Shown here in pieces: positions 8,681 to 16,067 of a stretch of 20,742 nt of DNA. The position numbers were made by a program, and so were the translations under genes. This DNA comes from an uncultured Oscillibacter sp. Its GTDB lineage: Bacteria; Bacillota; Clostridia; Oscillospirales; Oscillospiraceae. Position 1 is the first letter of the stretch. Every line of letters begins with the position of its first letter. The notes beneath the pieces are model-generated. The model was given only the letters and a program-made list of their open reading frames with translations, was not told where the DNA came from and ran no database searches. Location of the stretch: positions 1 through 20,742 of the forward strand of contig CAAGJQ010000147.1 of the NCBI GenBank assembly GCA_900770295.1, read 5' to 3'.

Positions 8681-8700
8681 ATGTTTCCAATTGGTAACAT
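8681..8700. promoter_or_regulatory. Operator-like palindrome ahead of the XRE gene
   Basis: ATGTT-T-CCAATTGG-T-AACAT is a 20-bp palindrome with a single symmetric mismatch pair. Its centre has no room for an RNA loop without breaking base pairs, so a DNA site for a dimeric repressor is likelier than an RNA hairpin. It lies just downstream of the promoter and 18 bases before the XRE start, a fitting place for autorepression. Confidence 0.55.
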
Positions 8701-8718
8701 TTTGCTGGGTGATAGATT

Positions 8719-8949
8719 ATGGAAATCAAGCGGCTGCGAGACTTGCGAGAGGACAATGATAAAACACAGCAGTTTATTGCGGATATTCTGAATATGCATC
8801 GGAGCGTTTACCGGCGTTATGAAAGCGGTGAACGGGAGACACCCGCCTGGGTTGTCGTCAAGCTGGCCGACTACTACCAGGTCAGCACCGACTATCTGCT
8901 GGGCCGCACCGACGAGCAGACGCCCTATCCGCCTGCCAAACAGAAATGA
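8719..8949 (+). CDS. XRE-family (Cro/CI-type) transcriptional regulator
   Basis: A 76-residue protein that is nearly all one helix-turn-helix domain: RLRDLREDNDKTQQFIADIL, then NMHRSVYRRYESGERETPAWVVVKLADYYQVSTDYLLGRTD, the classic HTH_3 pattern ending in DYLLG. There is no ligand-binding or oligomerisation domain beyond it. It should bind DNA as a dimer and may act on the palindrome 18 bases upstream of its own gene. The ribosome binding site is weak (GGGTGA). Its stop overlaps the comEC start as ATGA (8946-8949), so the two are translationally coupled. Its targets are unknown; self-control of the operon is an inference from position. Confidence 0.9.
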   Translation: MEIKRLRDLREDNDKTQQFIADILNMHRSVYRRYESGERETPAWVVVKLADYYQVSTDYLLGRTDEQTPYPPAKQK

Positions 8950-11186
8950 GAAAGCTGGCCGTCTTTGCCGGTTCCTTCTCCCTGGGCATTTTCCTGGCCC
9001 AGTATCTGCTGCCGGAGACCTGGCTTCTGCCCGCGGCCTTCGCCTGTCTGGCGATGGGCTGCGGGGCCCTTGCACTGCCCTGGGAGTGGCGGCGCCGGGG
9101 CGTGGTCATTGGCGCGGCGCTGGCCCTCGCCCTGGGCTATGACTGGCTCTATATCCGGCAGGTCCAGCGGCCCATGGAGGCCCTGGCGGATACGGAGACC
9201 ACCGTCACCATGACCCTGCTGGACTACGCCGATCCGACGGCTTACGGCACCAAGGTCACGGTCCGGATCGAGGGTCTGCCGGGGAAGGCGGTCTATTATG
9301 GCGATGAGGCGCTGCTGGCGCTCCGGCCCGGCCAGACAGTCCGGACCCGGGTCCGGTTCCAGAGCTCCGGACGCATCCGGGATGAGGGCGTGTCCGTCTT
9401 TACCTCCAAGGGCGTGTTCCTGCTGGCCTATGGCCGGGGAGAGGCAGTTTTTGACTGGGGCACGGCGGATTCTCCCCGCTGGTGGCCCGCCCGTCTGGGC
9501 CGCGCCATGCGGGAGCGGATCAACGGGATGATGGACGGCGACACCGCCGGATTCCTGACCGCCATCCTGACGGGAGAGACCACCGGCCTCTCCGAGGGGG
9601 CCGCCTGGGATCTGTCGGAGGCCGGGATGTACCACATTCTGGCGGTGTCCGGCATGCACTGCGGCTTTTTGCTGCTGCTTCTGCGGGCCGTGATCGGACG
9701 CCACCGCCGCCGTCTGCTGGCGGGCGTCACCGCGGTGGTGCTGGTGGGCTACGCTCTGCTGGCCGGTGCGAGGCCCTCCATGGTGCGCTCCTGCGTGATG
9801 CTGGTGCTCCTGCTGGCGGCGCCGCTGTTCCGGCGGGAGAGCAACGCGCCGACATCGCTGCTGACCGCCCTGTTTCTGATCCTGCTGGCAAACCCCTTTG
9901 CCGCCGCGTCCATCGGCCTCCAGCTGTCCTTCGGAGCCGTGGCGGGCATCTTCTGGCTGACGCCCAGACTCTATCAGGCCCTGCGGGGAGACAAGAAGCG
10001 CGGCAGGGTGTTTTGCGTCATTGCCTCCGAATTTTCCACGACGATGGGCGCGCTGGTGTTCACCATGCCCTTGACGGCCTGGTATTTCGGGCTGCTGGTG
10101 CTGGTCTCGCCCCTCAGCAACCTGCTGTGCCTGTGGGCGGCCAGCGCGGTGTTTATCAGCGGGCTGATCGCGGTGTTCCTGGGCTTTCTCTGTCCGCCTC
10201 TGGGAAATTTACTGGGGCTGCTGCCGGCCCTGCTTGGCCGGTATATCCTGACAGTGGCCCACTGGCTGGCGAAGCTCCCGTATCACGCGGTGTACTTCAA
10301 CAATCCCTATCTGAAATACTGGCTGGCCTTTGCGTACCTGCTCTTTGCCCTGGCGTATTTCCTGGGGCCGAGGACCGGGCGGAAATACCTGACGGCGGCA
10401 GGCTGCGGCGCGGTCACGCTGGCGGTGTCGGTGTACCTGGGCGCGGCCCGGTATCAGAGCGGCCTGGACGTACTGGCGCTGAACGTGGGTCAGGGGCAGA
10501 GCATCCTGCTGGCCGCCGACGGGCAGTTTGCCCTGGCGGACTGCGGCAGCGGCAACAACTGGTACGACCCCGGCGAGACGGCGGTGCATCAGCTGCGGAC
10601 CATGGGCTGCCGGAGGCTGGATTACCTGATCCTGACCCATTATGACGCCGACCATATCAACGGCGCGGTGAAGCTGTTGGAGCACATCCCCGTCTCCACG
10701 CTGGTGGTACCGGAGCTGCCGGAGCGCGGAAGCCCGGGCGCCGCCGTGCTGGAGGCGGCGGAGACGCAAGGCACATCCCTCCGGGTCCTGACGGAGCCGG
10801 AGACCATCGGCCTTGGCGGCGCGTCGCTGACCGTATATCCGCCGGTCAGCGGCGGGGAGGACAACGAGCGGGGCCTGACGATTCTGGCCACCACCGGGGA
10901 GACGGACCTGCTCATCACCGGCGACATGGACAGCGCCACGGAGCGGGCGCTGCTGGCGGCCTATGACCTGCCGGACATCGAGGTCCTGGTGGTGGGACAC
11001 CACGGCTCCCAATATTCCACATCCGACGACCTGCTGGACGCCCTGACCCCGGAGACGGCTGTCATCAGCGTGGGCAGCAACAGCTACGGCCACCCGGCCG
11101 GCGAGACCCTGCGGCGGCTGGCGGAACACGGCTGCGCCATCTACCGCACGGACATGCAGGGCACCATCCACTTATCTTTGAACTGA
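8946..11186 (+). CDS. comEC: ComEC/Rec2-type DNA internalization protein
   Basis: The 746-residue membrane protein has the usual ComEC order. Two or three N-terminal helices come first, then an OB-like segment (about 75-165). The competence channel domain follows, with many helices (about 200-480) and the hallmark SEAGMYHILAVSGMHCGFLL near 220-240. A C-terminal metallo-beta-lactamase domain from about 500 carries LNVGQGQSILL, HYDADH at 565-570, and later TGDMD and VVGHHGSQYSTSDDLL. ComEC forms the inner-membrane pore for single-stranded DNA entry in transformation, and the MBL domain is a likely nuclease. All expected metal ligands appear intact and the length is normal. It overlaps the XRE gene by four bases and is followed by holA after ten. 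No comEA or comEB is in the window. Confidence 0.95.
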   Translation: MRKLAVFAGSFSLGIFLAQYLLPETWLLPAAFACLAMGCGALALPWEWRRRGVVIGAALALALGYDWLYIRQVQRPMEALADTETTVTMTLLDYADPTAYGTKVTVRIEGLPGKAVYYGDEALLALRPGQTVRTRVRFQSSGRIRDEGVSVFTSKGVFLLAYGRGEAVFDWGTADSPRWWPARLGRAMRERINGMMDGDTAGFLTAILTGETTGLSEGAAWDLSEAGMYHILAVSGMHCGFLLLLLRAVIGRHRRRLLAGVTAVVLVGYALLAGARPSMVRSCVMLVLLLAAPLFRRESNAPTSLLTALFLILLANPFAAASIGLQLSFGAVAGIFWLTPRLYQALRGDKKRGRVFCVIASEFSTTMGALVFTMPLTAWYFGLLVLVSPLSNLLCLWAASAVFISGLIAVFLGFLCPPLGNLLGLLPALLGRYILTVAHWLAKLPYHAVYFNNPYLKYWLAFAYLLFALAYFLGPRTGRKYLTAAGCGAVTLAVSVYLGAARYQSGLDVLALNVGQGQSILLAADGQFALADCGSGNNWYDPGETAVHQLRTMGCRRLDYLILTHYDADHINGAVKLLEHIPVSTLVVPELPERGSPGAAVLEAAETQGTSLRVLTEPETIGLGGASLTVYPPVSGGEDNERGLTILATTGETDLLITGDMDSATERALLAAYDLPDIEVLVVGHHGSQYSTSDDLLDALTPETAVISVGSNSYGHPAGETLRRLAEHGCAIYRTDMQGTIHLSLN

Positions 11187-11196
11187 GGAGACCATC

Positions 11197-12252
11197 ATGG
11201 CATACGCGAAGAAAGCACCCAAGAGCAACGAGGCGTTTCAGAAGCTGAAGGCAGACCTGTCCGCCGGAACGCCGGGCTGCGCCTATATCTTTTACGGCGA
11301 GGAGAGCTACCTCCGGGAGTACTATCTGGGGGAGCTGCGGAAGAAGCTGGTCCCCGCCGGCTTTGAGGAGTTCAACTACCACAAGCTGGAGGGCAAGGAC
11401 CTGACGGTCCAGTCCCTGGCGGAGATGGCGGAGGCCATGCCCATGATGGCGGAGCGGACCCTCATCGTGGTGACGGACTTTGACCTCTTCAAGCTGAACG
11501 AGGAGCAGCGGGAAAAGCTCATCGCCTTCCTGGACGACATTCCGCCCTACTGCTGCGTGGTGTTCGTCTACGACACGGTGGAGTACAAGCCCAACCGGAC
11601 CATGAAGAAGCTGTACAAGGCCGTCTCCGACCACGTGGAGGCGGTGGAGTTCCGGGCGGCGGACAACAGCGATCTGGTGGCCTGGATCGCCCGGCGGTTC
11701 AAGGCCCTGGGGAAGGAGATCGACCGCCAGACGGCGGAGTACCTGATCTTCACCTGTGGCGGCCTGATGACCGGACTGGTGCCGGAGATCGCCAAGATCG
11801 GCGCCTACGCCAAGGGCAAGGCCATCACCCAGAAGGACATCGACGCCGTGGCGGACCCGGTGCTGTCGGCGGAGGTGTTCAAACTGTCCGACGCGATGCT
11901 CCAGGGCAATTACGACCTGGCGGCCTCCATTCTGGGGGACCTTTTGAAAATGCAGACGGAGCCCATCGTGATCCTGGCGGCGCTGGGCAGCCAGCTGCGG
12001 CGCATCTACACGGCGAGAATGGCCATCGACAGCGGCCGCGACAAGTACTGGCTGATGGAGCTGTGGGACATGAAGTCCGACTATCCGGCAAAGCTCCTGC
12101 TCTCCGCCGCGAAAAAGACCACCGCCGACTGGTGCGCCGACGCAGTGAAGATGTGCCAGGTGCTGGACCGCCGGATGAAGAGCGAAAAGGGCATCGACGC
12201 GGCGGGCGAGCTGAAGCTGCTGCTGGTGCGGCTGGGGGCGCGGCGGAAATGA
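11197..12252 (+). CDS. holA: DNA polymerase III subunit delta
   Basis: A 351-residue protein beginning MAYAKKAPKSNEAFQKLKAD, with CAYIFYGEESYLREYYLGEL, which is the family's modified P-loop region (lacking a true Walker A, as normal for delta). LAEMAEAMPMMAERTLIVV and the C-terminal LAALGSQLRRIYTARMA match HolA. Delta opens the beta clamp within the clamp loader. The ribosome binding site GAGGAG lies before the ATG. In many Firmicutes comEC and holA are neighbours, so this order is conserved. The stop overlaps the next start as ATGA. Confidence 0.95.
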   Translation: MAYAKKAPKSNEAFQKLKADLSAGTPGCAYIFYGEESYLREYYLGELRKKLVPAGFEEFNYHKLEGKDLTVQSLAEMAEAMPMMAERTLIVVTDFDLFKLNEEQREKLIAFLDDIPPYCCVVFVYDTVEYKPNRTMKKLYKAVSDHVEAVEFRAADNSDLVAWIARRFKALGKEIDRQTAEYLIFTCGGLMTGLVPEIAKIGAYAKGKAITQKDIDAVADPVLSAEVFKLSDAMLQGNYDLAASILGDLLKMQTEPIVILAALGSQLRRIYTARMAIDSGRDKYWLMELWDMKSDYPAKLLLSAAKKTTADWCADAVKMCQVLDRRMKSEKGIDAAGELKLLLVRLGARRK

Positions 12253-12842
12253 GAAAGATCAGGGAAGTCATCGTGGTGGAGGGCCGGTACGACAAAAACA
12301 CCCTCAGCCAGGTGGTGGACGCCACCGTGGTCACGCTGGGCGGCTTTTCCGTGTTCAACGACAAGGAGAAGCTGGCGTTTCTGCGGCGGCTGGCGGAGAA
12401 GCAGGGCCTCATCGTCCTGACGGACAGCGACGGCGCGGGCTTCGTCATCCGCAACTACCTGAAAGGCGCCCTGCCCAAGGACAAAGTGAAGCAGGCGTAC
12501 ATCCCTGACGTCCACGGCAAGGAGCGCCGGAAGCGCCATGCCGGCAAGGAGGGCAAGCTGGGCGTGGAGGGCATGCGGCCCGAGGTCCTGCTGGAGGCCC
12601 TCCGCCGGGCCGGGGCAACGTTTTTGGACGAGGCGGAGGAGCCCGCCCCGGCGAAGGAGCCCATCACCAAGGCGGACCTGTTCGTCTGGGGCCTGACGGG
12701 CGGGACGGACAGCGCCGCCAGGCGGCAGGCGCTGCTGAAGCGGCTGGACCTGCCGGAGCATCTGACCGCCAACGGTCTGCTGGAGGCCCTGAATCTGCTG
12801 TACAGCCGGGACGAGGTCGCGGCCCTGTTGGAAGCCCTGTAA
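12249..12842 (+). CDS. rnmV: Ribonuclease M5-like Toprim protein (DUF4093)
   Basis: The 197-residue protein starts MRKIREVIVVEGRYDKN and has a Toprim domain with the catalytic glutamate E11 and the DxD pair D59/D61 in TDSDGAGFVIRN. HGKERRKRHAGKEGKLGVEG follows, a basic segment typical of RNase M5. The C-terminal helical part fits the DUF4093 domain found in M5. RNase M5 trims 5S rRNA precursors in low-GC Gram-positives, working with ribosomal protein L18. A longer in-frame ORF starts at 12063, but the start at 12249 gives the family N-terminus and overlaps the holA stop as ATGA. It ends the operon at a strong terminator. The usual partner rsmA is not adjacent here. Confidence 0.85.
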   Translation: MRKIREVIVVEGRYDKNTLSQVVDATVVTLGGFSVFNDKEKLAFLRRLAEKQGLIVLTDSDGAGFVIRNYLKGALPKDKVKQAYIPDVHGKERRKRHAGKEGKLGVEGMRPEVLLEALRRAGATFLDEAEEPAPAKEPITKADLFVWGLTGGTDSAARRQALLKRLDLPEHLTANGLLEALNLLYSRDEVAALLEAL

Positions 12843-12881
12843 AAAATTCCGTGAAATGCAACGCATTTCACGGAATTTTTT
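12841..12881. terminator. Terminator of the XRE-comEC-holA-rnmV operon
   Basis: A 19-bp perfect stem with a 3-base loop (centre GC-AAC-GC) overlaps the stop codon; arms begin with six A and end with six T, so it can act in both directions. Confidence 0.92.
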
Positions 12882-12935
12882 ATTTTGACAGGACAAGCCG
12901 TTAAAGATGCGTAAAGAAATCATAGAACGGTAAAA

Positions 12936-12942
12936 TTCGACA
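12936..12942 (-). promoter_or_regulatory. Spo0A box candidate
   Basis: TTCGACA is the exact reverse complement of the Spo0A box TGTCGAA. It sits four bases upstream of the -35 of the DUF6514 promoter in a short intergenic region. A 7-mer arises by chance fairly often (it also occurs in coding parts of alaS and rpsB), so only its position gives it weight. Confidence 0.45.
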
Positions 12943-12946
12943 CTTT

Positions 12947-12975
12947 TTGATAGACTTTGCAAAATCGGAATGATA
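12947..12975 (+). promoter_or_regulatory. Promoter of the DUF6514 gene
   Basis: TTGATA at 12947-12952, 17-bp spacer, ATGATA at 12970-12975 (or TGATAT one base on). The predicted start near 12982 leaves a leader of about 44 bases. Confidence 0.55.
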
Positions 12976-13025
12976 TGTTTTTTACAAATCCGGCATGTTC
13001 TAAATTTATGAGAGGAGCGAGAACT

Positions 13026-13271
13026 ATGCGGAGACAATTGGCCGGAACAGCGCAGAGCTGTGAACAGCCAGTGCGTTACTATCTGCTGACGGAGGAGGAA
13101 AAGGACGGAAAAAACGCGTATGGTGTTTTGGTGGAGGGAGATGAAACTGTCTCAATTCCGGATATTACGCCTTCCAGAAGCCGCATTCAATCTCTGCTGG
13201 CGCTGATGATTCAGGGGCATGTCACCCCGGTGACGGCGCGGGATGTGGTGGAGGACTGGATAGTTGCCTGA
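13026..13271 (+). CDS. DUF6514 family protein (81 aa)
   Basis: A small protein with YYLLTEEEKDGKNAYGVLVEGDETVSI in the first half and LLALMIQGHVTPVTARDVVEDWI at the end. That C-terminal pattern (a hydrophobic helix, a V-TP or V-P turn, then DVVED) is what I know of the DUF6514 family of Clostridia. No function is established. The chosen ATG has AGAGGAG eight bases upstream; an in-frame ATG at 13008 has no such site and lies in front of this one. It stands alone between the operon terminator and the glnS promoter. No convincing terminator follows. A Spo0A box beside its promoter hints at expression at the onset of sporulation, an inference. Confidence 0.75.
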   Translation: MRRQLAGTAQSCEQPVRYYLLTEEEKDGKNAYGVLVEGDETVSIPDITPSRSRIQSLLALMIQGHVTPVTARDVVEDWIVA

Positions 13272-13328
13272 AACGGGCGCCCCTAAAGCGGCCGGCAATC
13301 GTATACTTGCCTGAAATCCTGATTCTCC

Positions 13329-13357
13329 TTGCAATTTTTCACGGAATTCTGTATAAT
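13329..13357 (+). promoter_or_regulatory. Sigma-A promoter of glnS
   Basis: TTGCAA at 13329-13334, 17-bp spacer and perfect TATAAT at 13352-13357, about 45 bases before the start codon. Confidence 0.85.
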
Positions 13358-13401
13358 ACAGTGCTATGTTGAAAAACTTGCACAGGGAGGACTGACAGCG
13401 C

Positions 13402-15132
13402 ATGGCAGAGGAGATCAAAACCACGCGGGAGGAGCCGGCGGAGAGCCGGAACTTCATCCACGCTTTCATTGAAGAGGACATCGCCCCCGGCGGACAGTTC
13501 GAGGGCATGACCGTCCACACCCGTTTCCCGCCGGAGCCCAACGGCTACCTGCACATCGGCCACTGCAAGGCTCTGACCATCGACTTCGGCACCGCCGAGA
13601 AGTTCGGCGGCATCTGCAATCTGCGGTTTGACGATACCAACCCCGCCAAGGAGGACACGGAGTTCGTGGACGCCATCCAGGAGGATATCCACTGGCTGGG
13701 CTTTGACTGGGACGACCGCATGTTCTACGGTTCCGATTATTTTGAAAAGACCTATGAGCTGGCGGTGGGCCTCATCAAGAAGGGCCTGGCCTACGTCTGC
13801 GAGCTGTCCCCCGAGGAGTTTAAGGAGTACCGGGGCAGCATCGGCGTGCCTGGCAAGTCCCCCTGGCGGGACCGCCCCATCGAGGAGAGCCTGGACCTGT
13901 TCGAGCGGATGAAGAACGGCGAGTTCCCCGAGGGCAAGTACACCCTCCGGGCCAAGATCGACATGGCCAGCGGCAACTTCAACATGCGGGACCCCGTCAT
14001 CTACCGCATCCGCTACATCGAGCACCACCGCCAGGGCACCAAGTGGTGCATCTTCCCTATGTACGACTTCGCCCACCCCATTCAGGACGCGCTGGAGGGC
14101 ATCACCCACAGCCTGTGTTCCCTGGAGTATGAGGCCCACCGGCCCCTGTACAACTGGGTCATCGAGCACACCGACGTGCCCTGCCATCCCCGGCAGATCG
14201 AGTTTGCCCGCCTGGGTATCAACTACACCGTCATGAGCAAGCGGAAGCTCCGCCGTCTGGTGGAGGAGGGCCGCGTCTCCGGCTGGGACGACCCCCGGAT
14301 GCCCACCCTGTGCGGCCTGCGCCGCCGGGGCTATACCTCCAAGTCCATCCGGAACTTCTGCGACCGCATCGGCGTGTCCAAGGCCGACTCCACCGTGGAC
14401 TACGGCTTTTTGGAGCACTGCCTGCGGGAGGACCTGAACGAGACGGCACAGCGGGTCATGGGCGTCCTGCGGCCCATCAGGCTGACCATCACCAACTACC
14501 CCGAGGGCAAGACCGAGACCGTCACCGTGGAGAACAATCCCTTGGACCCCGCCGCCGGCACCCGGGAGGTCAGCTTCTCCCGCAATCTGTATATCGAGGC
14601 CGACGACTTCCTGGAGACTCCCGTGCCCAAGTACAAGCGCCTGTTCCCCGGCGGCCCCGAGTGCCGTCTGAAGGGCGCCTACCTCATCACCTGCACCGGC
14701 TGCGTGAAGGATGAGAACGGCAATGTCACCGAGGTCCTGTGCGAGTACGATCCCGAGAGCCGGGGCGGCGATCCCGCCGACGGCCGTAAGGTGAAGGGCG
14801 CCACCATCCACTGGGTGGACGCCGATACCGCCATGGACGCAGAGGTCCGGCTGTATGACTATCTGTTCACTGACCCCGATCCCGACGGCGCGGACAAGGA
14901 CTTCATCGACTGCCTGAACCCCGATTCCCTGGAGGTCCTCCAGGGCTGCAAGGTGGAGGCCGGTCTGAAGGCCGCGGCCGAGGCCTACGAGCAGACGGAG
15001 AAGAAGGGCAAGACGGCCCCGTCCTTCCAGTTCATGCGCCTGGGCTACTTCTGCCTGGACAGCAAGGACTCCACGCCGGAGCACCTGGTGTTCAACCGCA
15101 GCGTGTCTCTGAAGGACAGCTTCAAAAAGTGA
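13402..15132 (+). CDS. glnS: Glutamine--tRNA ligase
   Basis: The 576-residue protein is a class I synthetase with RFPPEPNGYLHIGHCKA (HIGH at 51-54), NLRFDDTNPAKEDTEFVDAI, YDFAHPIQDALEGITHSLCSLE and the KMSKS variant VMSKR at 277-281. The C-terminal half is the beta-barrel anticodon-binding domain, ending QFMRLGYFCLDSKDSTPEHLVFNRSV as in GlnRS. DDTNP and the length (E. coli enzyme 554) separate it from GluRS. It charges tRNA-Gln directly. GGGAGG precedes the ATG. Most Firmicutes lack GlnRS and use Glu-tRNA(Gln) amidation by GatCAB, so this gene probably came to the lineage by transfer long ago; its codon use now matches its neighbours. Confidence 0.97.
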   Translation: MAEEIKTTREEPAESRNFIHAFIEEDIAPGGQFEGMTVHTRFPPEPNGYLHIGHCKALTIDFGTAEKFGGICNLRFDDTNPAKEDTEFVDAIQEDIHWLGFDWDDRMFYGSDYFEKTYELAVGLIKKGLAYVCELSPEEFKEYRGSIGVPGKSPWRDRPIEESLDLFERMKNGEFPEGKYTLRAKIDMASGNFNMRDPVIYRIRYIEHHRQGTKWCIFPMYDFAHPIQDALEGITHSLCSLEYEAHRPLYNWVIEHTDVPCHPRQIEFARLGINYTVMSKRKLRRLVEEGRVSGWDDPRMPTLCGLRRRGYTSKSIRNFCDRIGVSKADSTVDYGFLEHCLREDLNETAQRVMGVLRPIRLTITNYPEGKTETVTVENNPLDPAAGTREVSFSRNLYIEADDFLETPVPKYKRLFPGGPECRLKGAYLITCTGCVKDENGNVTEVLCEYDPESRGGDPADGRKVKGATIHWVDADTAMDAEVRLYDYLFTDPDPDGADKDFIDCLNPDSLEVLQGCKVEAGLKAAAEAYEQTEKKGKTAPSFQFMRLGYFCLDSKDSTPEHLVFNRSVSLKDSFKK

Positions 15133-15160
15133 TCCTCCGTATCTGAAACACTTTTTGAAG
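15120..15160 (+). other. 12-bp inverted repeat from glnS stop to the hydrolase ribosome binding site
   Basis: CTTCAAAAAGTG at 15120-15131 pairs perfectly with CACTTTTTGAAG at 15149-15160, loop 17 bases. The left arm holds the glnS stop and the right arm runs into the AAGGGG of the next gene. There is no T-run after the stem, so it is not a normal terminator. It may mask the ribosome binding site until ribosomes finishing glnS open it. Confidence 0.5.
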
Positions 15161-15170
15161 GGGCGGTCTC

Positions 15171-16016
15171 ATGGCGAAACGGCTGCAATTGGAATATCTG
15201 TGGAAGGACAGGCCTTATGACCCCGCAGCGGCGGTGGCTGATTATGAGCCTGTGGACTTTCCCAGCGGCGGATGCCGTCTGTACGGACAGGTGCTGTGGC
15301 CGGACGGCGGCTATGAGGGCCTTCGGCCCTGCGTCATCCTGCTCCACGGCTATCCCGGGACCTCCCGGAACGATGACCTGGCCCAGGCACTGCGCCGGAT
15401 CGGCTGCGTGGTGCTGACCTTCCAGCATCGCGGCGCCTGGGGGAGCCAGGGCAAGTACCTGCTCTCCCACTGTGTGGAGGACGCCGTGGAGGCCGCAGCG
15501 TATGTGCGGAGCCCCGCTTTTTGCCAGCGGTTCCGCGTGGACCCGGACAGTATCTTTCTGGGCGGACACAGCATGGGCGGCAATACCACCGTGCAGGCCG
15601 GCCGTGGGCTGCCCTGGCTGAAGGGACTCATCCTGCTGACGCCCTATGACCCGGCCCGCTATCTGCGCACCGGAAGAGCGGAGCAGTTCCGGGAGCTGCT
15701 GGCCTGCGGCTACGTACTGAACTCCGACGGCCTGGACGCCATCTATCAGGATGCCGTGGATCATATGGACGCCTTTTCCCTTGAGAATGCATTTGAGGAC
15801 TTGAAAGACCGGAACCTCTGCTGCGTGGCCGGCAGTCTGGACACCTGCGCACCGCCGGAGGAAATGGTAGACCCCCTTTGGGACCGCCTGCGGGCCCACG
15901 AGACCGCAGCCATTCAGCGGCTGGTGATCTATCCGGCCCAGCACGGGCTGTGCGGCTGCCGCGCGGCGGCCACGGAAGTGATTGCCCGGTTCCTGGCGGA
16001 CGTTTTGAATGAATGA
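15171..16016 (+). CDS. Alpha/beta hydrolase
   Basis: The 281-residue protein has the full fold signature: ILLHGYPGTSRNDD with the oxyanion-hole HGYPG at 59-63, the nucleophile elbow GGHSMGG with Ser134, the acid AGSLDT with Asp224, and the histidine in AQHGLCG at 258. No signal peptide is present, so it acts in the cytoplasm. The N-terminal FPSGGCRLYGQVLWPDG is a short strand pair typical of dienelactone-hydrolase or prolyl-oligopeptidase-like members. The substrate cannot be told from sequence. It starts 38 bases after glnS; the ribosome binding site AAGGGG lies at the edge of an inverted repeat. A bidirectional terminator follows. Confidence 0.88.
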   Translation: MAKRLQLEYLWKDRPYDPAAAVADYEPVDFPSGGCRLYGQVLWPDGGYEGLRPCVILLHGYPGTSRNDDLAQALRRIGCVVLTFQHRGAWGSQGKYLLSHCVEDAVEAAAYVRSPAFCQRFRVDPDSIFLGGHSMGGNTTVQAGRGLPWLKGLILLTPYDPARYLRTGRAEQFRELLACGYVLNSDGLDAIYQDAVDHMDAFSLENAFEDLKDRNLCCVAGSLDTCAPPEEMVDPLWDRLRAHETAAIQRLVIYPAQHGLCGCRAAATEVIARFLADVLNE

Positions 16017-16021
16017 GCAGC

Positions 16022-16055
16022 AAAAGAGCTGGCGCGGTCTGCGCCAGCTCTTTTT
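16022..16055. terminator. Bidirectional terminator between hydrolase and thioesterase genes
   Basis: A 14-bp perfect stem (AAAAGAGCTGGCGC with its complement), loop GGTCT, five T on the right and four A on the left. It separates convergent genes. Confidence 0.92.
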
Positions 16056-16067
16056 GACCGATGTCAG

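Noticed and set aside
12063..12248. N-terminal extension of the RNase M5-like protein
   Set aside because: It overlaps holA in another frame; the Toprim family begins at the 12249 start, which overlaps the holA stop as ATGA.
12957..13025. Upstream starts for the DUF6514 protein (12957 or 13008)
   Set aside because: These fall within or just after the promoter and lack a ribosome binding site; the ATG at 13026 has AGAGGAG at good spacing.
13264..13316. Direct repeat TTGCCTGAAA occurring twice after the DUF6514 gene
   Set aside because: Two copies of a ten-base word, one of which spans the stop codon, are too little to call a regulatory or mobile feature.
13339..15084. Minus-strand ORF of 581 codons across glnS
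   Set aside because: Antisense shadow of a well-defined synthetase; no start signals or domain motifs.
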